A DNA stretch of 64,000 nt from Mucilaginibacter terrenus (GTDB taxonomy: Bacteria; Bacteroidota; Bacteroidia; Sphingobacteriales; Sphingobacteriaceae): positions 2,108,001-2,172,000 of the forward strand of contig NZ_QWDE01000001.1 of NCBI RefSeq assembly GCF_003432065.1. Reading direction: 5' to 3'. Both the position numbers and the translations under genes were made by a program. The notes beneath the pieces were generated by a model, which was given only the letters and a program-made list of their open reading frames with translations, ran no database searches and had not been told where the DNA came from. Numbering within the stretch: the stretch's first letter is position 1; each line of letters starts with the position of its first letter. Below, piece by piece: positions 53,212 through 62,706 of the stretch.

Positions 53212-54951
53212 ATGCAGGAACTAGACCCAACCATTCTCCAGAAAGTCAATTCATGGCTTGAAGGAAACTATGATGCCGACGTGAAACAGCAAATACAAAA
53301 AATGCTGGATGACAAAGCCTATACCGAACTGACAGATTCTTTTTACCGCGACCTTGAATTTGGTACCGGCGGCTTACGTGGTATAATGGGTCCTGGTACT
53401 AACCGCATAAACAAATACACAATAGGCTCGGCAACGCAGGGATTGGCCAATTACCTCAAAAAAACCTACCCCGGCGAAAAGATCAAGGTGGCCATAGCGC
53501 ATGATAGCCGCAATAATTCCGACCTGTTTGCAGGTATAACTGCCGAGGTATTCTCTGCTAATGATATACATGTTTACTTTTTTAACGCTTTAAGGCCAAC
53601 GCCAGAGTTGTCATTCGCGGTGCGCCACTTTGGTTGCAAGAGTGGTGTAATGCTCACGGCCTCTCATAACCCTAAGGAGTACAACGGCTACAAAGCTTAC
53701 GGTGATGATGGCGGCCAGTACGTTGCTCCGCATGATAAAGCCGTGATGGATGAAGTTGCGGCAATCAAGAGCGTAGACGACGTTAAGTTTAATCGTGTTG
53801 ATGCTAATATTGAAGAAATTGGTGAAGAAATAGACCAACTGTATCTTGATGGCATAGTAAAACTGTCGGTATCGCCTGACGCTATTAAACGCCAGAAGGA
53901 CCTGAAGATCGTGTACTCTCCTATCCACGGAACGGGTATAACCTTAGTGCCTAAAGCGCTGGAAATGTTCGGATTTGAGAACGTTATTTTGGTTGATGAA
54001 CAGACCACACCTGATGGTAACTTCCCTACCGTAGTTTATCCAAACCCGGAGGAAAAAGAAGCTCTCACCCTGGCAATGAAAAAAGCTCAGGAAACTGACG
54101 CTGACCTGGTATTGGCAACCGACCCGGATGCAGACCGTGTTGGTATTGCGGTAAAGAATAATAAAGGCGAGTTCATCCTATTTAATGGTAACCAAACCGG
54201 CAGCTTGCTTATTAACTACCTGCTCACCGCATGGCAGGAAAAAGGTAAACTTACCGGAAACGAATACATTGTTAAAACCATTGTAACCACCAACCTTATA
54301 GAGCAGATAGCTAAGGCTAAAGGCGTTACATTCTACAACACGCTTACAGGCTTTAAATACATAGGTGAACTGATCACCAAGTACAAGGGCCAAAAAACCT
54401 TTATTGGCGGCGGCGAGGAAAGCTACGGTTACCTTGTAGGCGAACTGGTTCGCGATAAGGATGCTATAGTATCGGCAGCTTTTATCTCTGAGATGACCGC
54501 CTTTTACAAAGATAAAGGCAGCAGCCTGTTTGATGCCATGCTGGAGACCTACATAGATTATGGCTTCTACAAAGAAAAATTGATCTCTTTAACCAAAAAG
54601 GGTAAAACAGGTGCCGAAGAGATCGTAGCGATGATGGAGAAATTCCGTAACAACCCGCCAAGTGAACTGGGTGGATCTAAGGTGATTACGCTTAAGGATT
54701 ACGAAAAGCGTATAGAAACTGACCTTACCACCAATACCACTAAACCAATCGAGCTGCCATTATCAGACGTACTGCAGTTTATTACAGAGGATGGCAGCAT
54801 CATCTCGGCACGCCCATCTGGTACCGAGCCGAAGATTAAGTTCTATTGCAGCGTTAACGGCAAACTGGAAAGCAAAGAAGCCTACGCTGAAGCCGATAAA
54901 CAGCTTGACGAGAAGATCAAAAAGATCATGACCGACCTTGGAGTAGAATAG
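53212..54951 (+). CDS. Phosphoglucomutase/phosphomannomutase (alpha-D-phosphohexomutase)
   Basis: The 579-residue enzyme starts at the ATG at 53212 (MQELDPTILQKVNSWLEG); the in-frame extension to 53110 is not conserved in type. The four-domain signature is complete: FGTGGLRGIMGPGTNR, the phosphoserine loop MLTASHNPKEYNGYK near 145, metal loop ATDPDADRVGIAV near 305, sugar loop GGGEESYGY near 403, and phosphate loop ARPSGTEPKIKFY near 550. It interconverts hexose 1- and 6-phosphates for glycogen or nucleotide-sugar synthesis. Confidence 0.95.
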   Translation: MQELDPTILQKVNSWLEGNYDADVKQQIQKMLDDKAYTELTDSFYRDLEFGTGGLRGIMGPGTNRINKYTIGSATQGLANYLKKTYPGEKIKVAIAHDSRNNSDLFAGITAEVFSANDIHVYFFNALRPTPELSFAVRHFGCKSGVMLTASHNPKEYNGYKAYGDDGGQYVAPHDKAVMDEVAAIKSVDDVKFNRVDANIEEIGEEIDQLYLDGIVKLSVSPDAIKRQKDLKIVYSPIHGTGITLVPKALEMFGFENVILVDEQTTPDGNFPTVVYPNPEEKEALTLAMKKAQETDADLVLATDPDADRVGIAVKNNKGEFILFNGNQTGSLLINYLLTAWQEKGKLTGNEYIVKTIVTTNLIEQIAKAKGVTFYNTLTGFKYIGELITKYKGQKTFIGGGEESYGYLVGELVRDKDAIVSAAFISEMTAFYKDKGSSLFDAMLETYIDYGFYKEKLISLTKKGKTGAEEIVAMMEKFRNNPPSELGGSKVITLKDYEKRIETDLTTNTTKPIELPLSDVLQFITEDGSIISARPSGTEPKIKFYCSVNGKLESKEAYAEADKQLDEKIKKIMTDLGVE

Positions 54952-54968
54952 TGCCATAAAGCGCGCAG

Positions 54969-55175
54969 GTGTTCAAAAGTGTTCAGCTTTTTTTGTCGAA
55001 CAGCGTTTTGAACACCTGCTTACCGCTTTACGTTAATCCTCGTAAAAAGCGCCAATCTGCAGTCGAATCGCACTTTTTGCTTAAAATTTAATGCAGAGTT
55101 CTTCAAAAACCACACAAAAAAAATCTGCTATTTTAAATTTTATTTGCAAGTAATAGGTGATATTACAGGTAGAAA
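54969..55175 (+). repeat. Dispersed intergenic element, copy 2
   Basis: The 207-bp copy starts 18 nt after the phosphohexomutase stop and has the same ordered blocks as copy 1: GTGTTCAAAAGTGTTCAGC plus T-run, TTTTGAACACC at +37, a hairpin AAAAAGCG/CGCACTTTTT (55044-55051 with 55069-55078), CTTCAAAAACCACAC at +132, TGCTATTTTAAA, GCAAGTAATA at +177 and ACAGGT at +196. Sequence between blocks is diverged, but spacing is kept. The hairpin stem is different in sequence from copy 1. Confidence 0.85.
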
Positions 55176-55472
55176 AACACCTCGATGCTGACCGCCTTAA
55201 AGAAAGTTTTTATAGGTCCAAGGCCTGCAGCATTATATCCATTTGTTGCAATCGTCAACAGTAGCCTTAACAGGTTTTCTCATCTTCTACCCGCTGTGGA
55301 ATATTCTTTATTTGTGTAAAAAAATATCCTTCAAAGCAAAAAACTTTTGGCTGTTTTATTTAGTTTAGCAGATTATATGTTGCACCGGGTTTAGCTGATG
55401 TACCATATTCCCCCTAATTAGCAAGGTCCTTTACGGGCTGGGGAAACCTATGCCTATTTCATATTAATTACT
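55176..55472. other. Intergenic region ahead of the LOV kinase gene
   Basis: About 300 nt follow the repeat with no coding frame I would trust and no matching hairpin terminator. It is AT-rich with several poly-A/T tracts and must contain the kinase promoter, but no complete TTTG-N19-TAnnTTTG match is seen. Confidence 0.45.
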
Positions 55473-57023
55473 TTGGATATCATTCAGGACGGAGATTTTT
55501 CATTCTCCAACGGAACGCTTAAGAGAGATTTTGAACTGCTTACCCAAGCAGTCAATGCCTCTATATCGGGTATCATCATCACTGACAATCAGCAGCCCGA
55601 TAACCCTATAATTTATTGCAACGAGGCCTTTGAACGTATCACAGGATACGACCGCCGGGATATAATTGGCCATAACTGCCGTTTTTTGCAGATGGACGAC
55701 CGCAACCAAAAAGAGCGCGAGATATTGCGCAACGCGGTGCGGAATGGCGAGAAGTGCGTGGTGGAAATTCGTAATTACCGCAAAAACGGGGAGCTTTTCT
55801 GGAACGAATTGTACATGTCGCCTATACAGGATGAACAGGGCAACGTTACCTACTTTATTGGTGTACAAAACGATATTACCCTGCGTAAGAAAGCAGAACA
55901 GGAATTACGCCAGGAAAAAGATAAAATGGAAAAGCGCATTGAAGAGCGCACCCGTTTGTTAAAAGAAAGCGAAGAATACCTGGCCAGTATAGTGCAAACC
56001 GTACGGGAAAGCCTTATTGTGCTGGATGTAGATTATAACGTAATAAGTGTTAACCAGCACTTCCTGCGCACCTTTAAAGTATCAAGCGAGGAAACAGAAG
56101 GCAAGAACATGTACCAGCTTGGTAACGGGCAGTGGAATATACCCCGTTTGAAAGAGCTGCTGGAAAAAATACTCCCCACCAACAACCCCGTAATAGAGTT
56201 TGAAGTGGAGCATGATTTTCCGCATATCGGCAAAAAGATAATGCTGCTTAATGCACACCGTATAGAGCTAGAAGGCCAGTTTAAGGACCGTATTTTAATT
56301 GCGATCGAAGACATAACCGAGCGCCGCTCGATAGAACGCCGCAAGGATGATTTCCTGTCCATAGCCAGTCATGAGCTTAAAACCCCGCTGACCACGATTA
56401 AGGGCTATGTATCTATGCTGGAACGCCTGATGCCCGAAAATGCAGGTGAAAAATTTAAAGGTGTGGTAAACAAAACAAGCACCTATATAGACAGGCTTAA
56501 CAACCTGATAGAAGAACTGCTGGATGTATCGCGCATACAAACCGGGAACATCGAGCTGCACAAAGAGGCGTTTGATTTTGACAAGATGGTGCGCGAAACG
56601 GTGGACGGACTGCAAACCGCAAACAAATCGCACCGGATTGTTATTAAGGGAAAAACCACCAGTAACTTTGTAGGCGATGAATCGCACCTGGTACAGGTGA
56701 TGAGCAATCTTTTATCTAACGCCATAAAGTACTCTCCGGAGCGGGACGAAATATTGGTTTATTTATCACTTGTGAGCAACTATCTTAAAGTTTCTGTTAC
56801 CGACTACGGCATGGGCATAAGCCCGGAGGACCAGCAAAAAATATTTGAACGTTTTTACCGCGCCAGCGACATACAGCAGCGCTTCCCGGGCATGGGCATT
56901 GGCCTGTACATATGCGACCAGATCATCAAAAACCATGGCGGATCATTATGGGTGGAAAGCGAAAAAGGCAAGGGCTCTACGTTTAGTTTTACATTGCCTG
57001 TAAGCGAGAGGAGCGCGGTATGA
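55473..57023 (+). CDS. LOV-domain (blue-light) sensor histidine kinase
   Basis: The 516-residue cytoplasmic protein starts at TTG 55473; no nearby in-frame ATG exists before the first domain. Residues ~20-130 form a LOV domain with the flavin-binding motif GHNCRFLQ (photoadduct Cys69), preceded by NEAFERITGYDRRDI and followed by NYRKNGELFWNELYMSPI. A coiled linker, a second PAS (~170-285), the H-box FLSIASHELKTPLTTIKGYV near 300 and an ATPase domain (LLSNAIKYSP, DYGMGIS, GMGIGLYICDQIIKNHGG) follow. It should bind FMN and respond to blue light. The downstream response regulator overlaps by ATGA. Confidence 0.93.
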   Translation: MDIIQDGDFSFSNGTLKRDFELLTQAVNASISGIIITDNQQPDNPIIYCNEAFERITGYDRRDIIGHNCRFLQMDDRNQKEREILRNAVRNGEKCVVEIRNYRKNGELFWNELYMSPIQDEQGNVTYFIGVQNDITLRKKAEQELRQEKDKMEKRIEERTRLLKESEEYLASIVQTVRESLIVLDVDYNVISVNQHFLRTFKVSSEETEGKNMYQLGNGQWNIPRLKELLEKILPTNNPVIEFEVEHDFPHIGKKIMLLNAHRIELEGQFKDRILIAIEDITERRSIERRKDDFLSIASHELKTPLTTIKGYVSMLERLMPENAGEKFKGVVNKTSTYIDRLNNLIEELLDVSRIQTGNIELHKEAFDFDKMVRETVDGLQTANKSHRIVIKGKTTSNFVGDESHLVQVMSNLLSNAIKYSPERDEILVYLSLVSNYLKVSVTDYGMGISPEDQQKIFERFYRASDIQQRFPGMGIGLYICDQIIKNHGGSLWVESEKGKGSTFSFTLPVSERSAV

Positions 57024-57382
57024 CAGACAAAAAGATATTGATCTGTGATGACGATGAGGGCATACTGGATATGCTGGAAATGGTATTGGAAGACAGTGGA
57101 TACACCATTATACCCGAACGTAACAGCCTGAACATTTACAGCCTTATAGAGAAAGAACAGCCTGATCTTGTATTGCTTGATCTTTGGATGCCTGTTTTAT
57201 CAGGGGACCAGGTGCTGCGTACGCTAAGAAAAAACCCCCGCACTAAAGATATGCCGGTGATTGTTATTTCGGCAAGTACCGAAGGGCAGCGCATAGCTGC
57301 GGACGCCGGAGCCAGCGAATTCGTAGCTAAACCGTTTGATGTAGATAAACTTATTGACAAGGTGCAAGCCTTACTTAATTAG
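57020..57382 (+). CDS. Single-domain response regulator, partner of the LOV kinase
   Basis: The 120-residue receiver protein has ILICDDDEGILDML at the start, phosphoacceptor Asp in LVLLDLWMPVLSGDQ near 54, switch residue in VIVISAST and Lys in EFVAKPFDVD near 104. Its ATGA overlap with the LOV kinase gene makes it the likely phosphate acceptor. There is no output domain. Its 3' end overlaps a convergent gene by 8 nt. Confidence 0.93.
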   Translation: MTDKKILICDDDEGILDMLEMVLEDSGYTIIPERNSLNIYSLIEKEQPDLVLLDLWMPVLSGDQVLRTLRKNPRTKDMPVIVISASTEGQRIAADAGASEFVAKPFDVDKLIDKVQALLN

Positions 57383-57635
57383 CTCGGTTCAAAAACGGCA
57401 GCTTATCAGGGGTGCCGTAAAAGTATACCAAAAATATGATGAGTGTTATTACCAGCATAATTAATATGCTGCTGATAAACCAGATAATCCGCCGGTCTTC
57501 TTTTACAAAGCGCGTACGTATTTGCTCCAGTTCCGCATCAATCTTCTCCTGGTTGTACGTGCTGTTTAACAGCCGTTGTATATAGCTTTCCTCGCTTGCA
57601 CCAGGCTCGTCTTTTCGGGGGAAATCATTGCTCAT
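57375..57635 (-). CDS. Small single-pass membrane protein
   Basis: The 86-residue protein starts at ATG 57635 (MSNDFPRKDEPGASEESYI); upstream in-frame codons are tyrosine-rich and unlikely. A charged helical segment (YNQEKIDAELEQIRTRFVKEDRR) is followed by one TM helix (IIWFISSILIMLVITLIIFLVYF). The function is unknown. It overlaps the response regulator gene tail to tail by 8 nt. Confidence 0.7.
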   Translation of the reverse strand: MSNDFPRKDEPGASEESYIQRLLNSTYNQEKIDAELEQIRTRFVKEDRRIIWFISSILIMLVITLIIFLVYFYGTPDKLPFLNRAN

Positions 57636-57800
57636 GATGTACATATAGTACCAAATTACGGCACGTATGTACATCCTCAATGGAAAAAAATCAAATCAGG
57701 TAGTTTTACGGGGTTGTTTAGCAAGCCACTTTGCGGTTTATGAATTGTGTTGATTCAGCTGTAAATAAGCAATTTCATGCTTGGAGTTGACCCTTTAATG

Positions 57801-57828
57801 AGAGATTGCTTCGTTCCTTGCGATGACG
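57801..57828. repeat. Short REP-like interspersed motif
   Basis: AGAGATTGCTTCGTTCCTTG followed by CGATGACG resembles a palindromic interspersed motif (GATTGCTTCGTTCCTCGCAATGACG type) that I recall from many unrelated bacterial genomes. It lies alone in the gap between two minus-strand genes. Only one copy occurs in the window. Confidence 0.5.
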
Positions 57829-57857
57829 TTAAAAAGAAGGCTATGTAGTGTATCGTA

Positions 57858-58988
57858 TTACGCTTTCTTCATGGTTTGTTTGCGCAGCAGGTTTATCACC
57901 ACGTAAGCGCCAACCATTGCCGGGAAAAACAGCAGGAACGAACGTTGCAGCAGGGTAAATATCGGCAGCAGCGTAGCCGGGATAATGGTACCGAACAGCT
58001 TGGAGATAAGTACCTCGGCAAAACCGCTGCCCCCCGGGCTGGGCGCAAAATAGATACCGAACTGAATGATCACCTGGAAAGCGATAACCTGCACCAGGTT
58101 GGCATTAACACCCAGGCCCATCAGGATAACCCATTGCAAGCAATATTTATTGAGGTAAAGTACTGTGGTAATAAGCAAACTAAGCGGAAACAGGAACGGG
58201 TGCTGCTTTACAATAACACTGCATGTTTGCTGATAATTGCTGATGCTGGTAAAAGAATTCTCGGCCCAGTTGTGCAGTTTCTCTTTACGCTTGGGAAGTA
58301 AGACAGCCAGCCACTGTGCTATTTTACGTATAGCCGCGCCTACCCACAAGGGTTTCCAAAAGGCGAGCATGAATGCTGTAAGGAAAAGCAGGAAGAACGT
58401 GAACCCAAAGCGCAGCATTTGCGGTACAAAACTACTTACCGAACTGGTGTCCATCAGCGTAATAGCAACAAAGCCGGCCAACGGCATAAATATAAGCGTA
58501 GCGCCCATATTAATAAGGCTTACGGCAAATGCATCAATAAACTTCACACCATTGCTGGTGTATACAAATATTTGGGCAGGGCCTGCACCGCCATGCGCTG
58601 GTGTTACCGCACCCATAAACATGTTGGCTACGTTTGCCCTGAAACTTACCCAGTGCGATACCGCGGGTGCCAGTTTACGAATGTAAATGTGGTTGCGCCA
58701 GCTGCCCAGCATAAGGTCCACAAAAAGCATCACAAAGCAAATTGCTATATACTTGTAAGATATGTGCGACAGGGCCTTTACCGTATCGCCGGTGTTGTTA
58801 TAAAAGAAAATACCGGCGATAGTGATTACGGTGATCAGCGCGAACCAAAAGGCACCTTTTATAATTACAGACTTGTTAAATACGGTGGTAACTTCCTGCT
58901 TATCGGCCTGTAAAGCCTTTTGCTTGCTTTCTTTTACCAATTCCGGCTGTTCTGCCTGTACTGTCTCCTGATCCGTGGGGTGTGCCAT
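57858..58988 (-). CDS. Lysylphosphatidylglycerol synthase TM region / UPF0104 family protein
   Basis: The 376-residue integral membrane protein has about eight TM helices. The family signatures are FRANVANMFMGAVTPAHGGAGPAQIFVY near 130 and APSPGGSGFAEVLISKLFG near 310. It resembles the flippase half of MprF without the synthase domain. It may move a lipid across the inner membrane, and the lipid is unknown. It lies 17 nt after the phosphodiesterase gene and is likely cotranscribed with it. Confidence 0.9.
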   Translation of the reverse strand: MAHPTDQETVQAEQPELVKESKQKALQADKQEVTTVFNKSVIIKGAFWFALITVITIAGIFFYNNTGDTVKALSHISYKYIAICFVMLFVDLMLGSWRNHIYIRKLAPAVSHWVSFRANVANMFMGAVTPAHGGAGPAQIFVYTSNGVKFIDAFAVSLINMGATLIFMPLAGFVAITLMDTSSVSSFVPQMLRFGFTFFLLFLTAFMLAFWKPLWVGAAIRKIAQWLAVLLPKRKEKLHNWAENSFTSISNYQQTCSVIVKQHPFLFPLSLLITTVLYLNKYCLQWVILMGLGVNANLVQVIAFQVIIQFGIYFAPSPGGSGFAEVLISKLFGTIIPATLLPIFTLLQRSFLLFFPAMVGAYVVINLLRKQTMKKA

Positions 58989-59005
58989 TAACGCAAATAT
59001 AAAAA

Positions 59006-60427
59006 TTAAAATAAAGGCTCACCTTCAGACTTTTCAGGCGTAATGCCTTTCCACTTCAGGATAGTATCGAACAGGTCGGCGGTACGGGCAGGGCCCTCTT
59101 TCCAGCCTTTTTGGTTGTAGATAAGCGGCACATGAATATGTTCGCGGCGGAGCGAACCATGCGATCCTATGTGCTCCGGGTATTCCCAAAACTCACGCAG
59201 GTCATAACCTACGTTAGCGCTGATAACAATATCCCCTGCCCTGCGGCTTTGGAACAATTGGTATATCTGGAAAATAGCATCCGGGTAATCGGTATCAAAG
59301 GTAGCCTCCAGTATAGCCCGGTGGCCGGTAGCTTCTACTTTGCCCCCGTATGCCAGCACATTCGCAGTTTGCGGCTCGTAAGTAAACACGTCGTTCCTGA
59401 CAGATATTTTGGCTTTGCCTGCTTTGTTATGTACAATAAAGGTTTGTTCTTCATCGCCGCGGTAAATAGCAAAATCCACCGCATCTTCGTTAAGCAGCTT
59501 CTGCAGCTTGTCTGCACCCATTATGTTTACAATCTCCGTTTCGCGTAGCACATGGTCACCCTCATGATTCAGCAGGTGGATGCTGCCAAATGAGTTACCG
59601 GAGATCATCACGGCCGATTTTGGATTACTTTTCCAGATAACCGGGTAGTAAACAGATTTTAGCCCGTTGTTGGTCATCCAGTCACCCAGATCCAGGTGCT
59701 TGGTTGTTGGCGTAAGCCCGTGGTCAGATGTCAATACAAACAATGTATCGTCCCACATGCCTTTGCTCTCCAGCTTGGCACGTACGGTACCTAAACTGCG
59801 GTCTACTATTTTATATGCCTCAATGGTGCGTTCGTCGCGTATGTGGTGATAGTGCGAGTCCCAGTCTACGCTGGGGAATACCGCAAAAAGAAAATCAAAG
59901 TCTTTGCCGGATTCCAGCATTTGCATAATACGGTCGTGGCCCTGTAAATCTACCGGATGGTGTACCTGCTTAAAATGCGCTTTAGTGTATAGCCAACCTT
60001 TACCCTTTTTACCTAAGTCATATTCATCAGGCACGTTACGGGTAATCATGTTGTACAGGTTGTACGATTCGCCCATTAGCTCAAACAGAGTTGGCTTGTC
60101 CGGGTGCATATCCGTGTTAAACCAGGCAGCTTCCGGCCCGCAATAGCTGCGCATCGCATTTTTGTTCCAGCGGGTGCGCTTAAACTCTTTTTTATCAAAC
60201 CAGCGTATGCCGGTTATATCCTGAGTGCCGGGAAAATGGCCTGTTAAAAACGGCAGGTAAGCAGGGCCGGTGGTAGAAGGGAAACAGGTTGTGGCTTTGC
60301 GGTAAGTACCTTCTTCTATAATCCTTTTAATATTGGGTAGCAGTCCCTGTTCTAACAACTCGGGCATTACTTCGGCGTGGGCGCCGTCTACCAGGTAAAA
60401 AAGCACGCGCTTTTTGCTTTGCATCAA
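59006..60427 (-). CDS. Alkaline-phosphatase-superfamily protein (type I phosphodiesterase/nucleotide pyrophosphatase)
   Basis: The 473-residue protein shows VLFYLVDGAHAEVMPELL near residues 8-25 (metal Asp), the nucleophile segment TTCFPSTTGPAYLPFLTGHFPG near 42-63, FPSVDWDSHYHH near 192, and TSDHGLTPTTKHLDLG near 235 with metal Asp-His. There is no signal peptide, which is unusual for the family. It may act on a phosphoester or sulfate substrate. It is first in an operon with the UPF0104 gene, so lipid-linked substrates are possible. Confidence 0.88.
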   Translation of the reverse strand: MMQSKKRVLFYLVDGAHAEVMPELLEQGLLPNIKRIIEEGTYRKATTCFPSTTGPAYLPFLTGHFPGTQDITGIRWFDKKEFKRTRWNKNAMRSYCGPEAAWFNTDMHPDKPTLFELMGESYNLYNMITRNVPDEYDLGKKGKGWLYTKAHFKQVHHPVDLQGHDRIMQMLESGKDFDFLFAVFPSVDWDSHYHHIRDERTIEAYKIVDRSLGTVRAKLESKGMWDDTLFVLTSDHGLTPTTKHLDLGDWMTNNGLKSVYYPVIWKSNPKSAVMISGNSFGSIHLLNHEGDHVLRETEIVNIMGADKLQKLLNEDAVDFAIYRGDEEQTFIVHNKAGKAKISVRNDVFTYEPQTANVLAYGGKVEATGHRAILEATFDTDYPDAIFQIYQLFQSRRAGDIVISANVGYDLREFWEYPEHIGSHGSLRREHIHVPLIYNQKGWKEGPARTADLFDTILKWKGITPEKSEGEPLF

Positions 60428-60579
60428 TTTAAATCATTTAGGGAGGTGGGCGCTACGCAGCACACCCTTTTAACAATTGCGCAAAGGTAAATTAATTTAC
60501 TTATCGTTAAGCACGGTAATTATAACATACAACCGGCAAGTATGCTAAATTATGTTAAATTTATAAGGAAACACTTATT

Positions 60580-61008
60580 TTAGTCCTCCTTGATGAACCT
60601 AACACCGCAACCTTCTATACACATCAGCGGGCCGGCTGGGGATAATGTTAACATATCGCCTTCTATCTTATAAATGAAGTTTTGTGAATCGGTCCCGGTT
60701 TGCTTCTTAAATACAAGCGTAGTGCTGTCTTTAACGGTGTAAGTACTGTATGCCGAGAAATACAGCAGGAAGTTATCCGAATTATTTAGTCCGCTTACCT
60801 CCAGTTTCCCGTCGCTTTTAAACGTCAGCTTGTTGTTACCCGGGTTACTCACCGGAACGTATTTACCGCTGCCGTCGCCGGGGTCGGTGTAAGCCGCGTT
60901 AAGCTGCCAGGTTCCGGCGAGGGGTTTATCAGCTTCAACTTTTTCTTTGGTGCATGCTGCTAATAACACAATTAACAAACATGCTGTAAGTTTTACCAGT
61001 GTCTTCAT
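60580..61008 (-). CDS. Lipocalin-like lipoprotein
   Basis: The 142-residue protein has a signal peptide ending LLAAC (Cys19). The mature domain starts LAGTWQLNAAYTDPGDGSGKYVPVSN and carries NKLTFKSDGKLEVSG and DMLTLSPAGPLMCIEGCGVRFIKED, the usual small lipocalin-like (DUF4488-type) domain of Bacteroidota. Two further cysteines near the C-terminus could form a disulfide. The ligand is unknown. Confidence 0.82.
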   Translation of the reverse strand: MKTLVKLTACLLIVLLAACTKEKVEADKPLAGTWQLNAAYTDPGDGSGKYVPVSNPGNNKLTFKSDGKLEVSGLNNSDNFLLYFSAYSTYTVKDSTTLVFKKQTGTDSQNFIYKIEGDMLTLSPAGPLMCIEGCGVRFIKED

Positions 61009-61149
61009 TGGAGTGGTTTCTTTAGATTACGGTTTCAACACCGTAGCTGATACAGCTCAACAAAACTTTAACATAAGCTTCACAAGCAGCTAACATAATA
61101 CGCCCTATACTTTCTGCTTTTTGCCAATCTGTTAATTAACTAAATTCCT

Positions 61150-61157
61150 TACCTTTG
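61150..61157 (+). promoter_or_regulatory. -7 element of purH
   Basis: TACCTTTG matches TAnnTTTG 22 nt before the purH ATG. The nearest TTTG (61120) is 26 nt upstream, longer than usual. Confidence 0.4.
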
Positions 61158-61179
61158 CGGCTCAAAAAACACCCTGCTG

Positions 61180-62706
61180 ATGAGCCAGTCCGTTCAAATA
61201 AAAAATGCCCTTATCTCGGTTTATTACAAAGACAACCTGGAGCCGATAATTCATGAGCTTAACCGCTTAGGCGTTAAGATATACTCTACCGGCGGTACCG
61301 AAACCTTCATCCGCGATTTGGGTGTAGATGTGATTGCAGTTGAGGACCTTACCTCCTATCCATCAATCCTGGGCGGGCGTGTAAAAACTTTGCACCCTAA
61401 GGTATTTGGCGGCATATTATCGCGCCGCGGACTGGATAGCGATGAGCAGCAGCTTGCACAATACGAGATACCGGAAATTGACCTGGTAATTGTAGACCTG
61501 TACCCGTTTGAAGAAACAGTAAACTCCGGTGCAAACCAGGACGATATTATTGAAAAAATAGACATCGGCGGCATATCGCTCATCCGCGCGGCGGCAAAAA
61601 ACTACAAGGATGTAGTTATTCTAGCCTCAAAAGATGATTACGGCATCCTGGAAGATATCCTTAAAACGCAGGATGGTTCTACCACGATAGATCAGCGTCG
61701 TAAGTTTGCTCAAAAGGCCTTCAACATATCATCAAACTACGACACGCATATTTTTCAGTATTTTGATGCAACGGAGCCGATGCCTGTTTTCAAGCAAAGC
61801 ATTCAAAAAAGTCAAACGCTGCGCTATGGCGAGAACCCGCACCAGAAAGGCACTTTCTATGGCAACCTCGAAGCCATGTTCACCAAACTGAATGGTAAGG
61901 AACTATCATACAACAACCTGGTAGATGTTGACGCGGCGGTATCACTTATCGATGAGTTTACCGAACCTACCATTGCTATCTTAAAACACACCAATGCTTG
62001 CGGCGTAGCTACACGTAATTTCATTAAAGAAGCCTGGGTAGATGCCCTTGCCTGCGATCCTGTTTCGGCATTTGGCGGTGTGATCATCGCTAATGATGAA
62101 ATAAACGCCGAGACAGCTACAGAAATAGATAATATCTTCTACGAGGTGCTTATCGCTCCAGCTTATACCGATGAAGCTTTAAATATTCTTACCGCCAAAA
62201 AGAACCGCATAGTGTTGATTCGCAATCGTGTGGAGCTGCCGTTAAAACAGTTCAAGACCTTACTGAATGGCGTTATAGAGCAGGACAAAGACCTGGTTGT
62301 AGAAGGCCCGGACCAGATGACCAGCGTTACCGATGTAAAACCGACAGAACAGGAATTAAAAGACCTGCATTTTGCTAACAAACTGGTAAAGCACACAAAA
62401 TCTAACACCATTGTTATTGCCAAAAACAACCAGCTGCTGGCTAGCGGCGTAGGCCAGACCTCACGCGTAGATGCCATGAAACAGGCTCTGGTTAAAGCAG
62501 CAGAGTTTGGGTTTGATGTAAAAGGTGCGGTGATGGCTTCTGATGCTTTCTTCCCCTTCCCGGATTGTGTGGAGATAGGTGCTGATGCCGGTATTACTGC
62601 GGTATTGCAGCCAGGCGGATCAATAAACGATAAACTTTCAGTAGCTAAATGCAACGAGAAAGGCATTGCAATGGTAACCACCGGTGTACGTCACTTTAAA
62701 CACTAA
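61180..62706 (+). CDS. purH: Bifunctional AICAR transformylase/IMP cyclohydrolase
   Basis: The 508-residue enzyme catalyses the last two steps of IMP synthesis. The N-terminal cyclohydrolase domain has KIYSTGGTETFIRDLGVDVIAVEDLTSYPSILGGRVKTLHPKVFGGIL landmarks (residues 32-78) and VDLYPFEETV near 105. The transformylase domain has RYGENPHQKGTFYG near 210, LSYNNLVDVDAA near 237, HTNACGVAT near 270 and AVMASDAFFPFPDCVEIGADAGI near 450. The length is typical of Bacteroidota. The start follows a TACCTTTG -7-like element at 61150. Confidence 0.97.
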   Translation: MSQSVQIKNALISVYYKDNLEPIIHELNRLGVKIYSTGGTETFIRDLGVDVIAVEDLTSYPSILGGRVKTLHPKVFGGILSRRGLDSDEQQLAQYEIPEIDLVIVDLYPFEETVNSGANQDDIIEKIDIGGISLIRAAAKNYKDVVILASKDDYGILEDILKTQDGSTTIDQRRKFAQKAFNISSNYDTHIFQYFDATEPMPVFKQSIQKSQTLRYGENPHQKGTFYGNLEAMFTKLNGKELSYNNLVDVDAAVSLIDEFTEPTIAILKHTNACGVATRNFIKEAWVDALACDPVSAFGGVIIANDEINAETATEIDNIFYEVLIAPAYTDEALNILTAKKNRIVLIRNRVELPLKQFKTLLNGVIEQDKDLVVEGPDQMTSVTDVKPTEQELKDLHFANKLVKHTKSNTIVIAKNNQLLASGVGQTSRVDAMKQALVKAAEFGFDVKGAVMASDAFFPFPDCVEIGADAGITAVLQPGGSINDKLSVAKCNEKGIAMVTTGVRHFKH

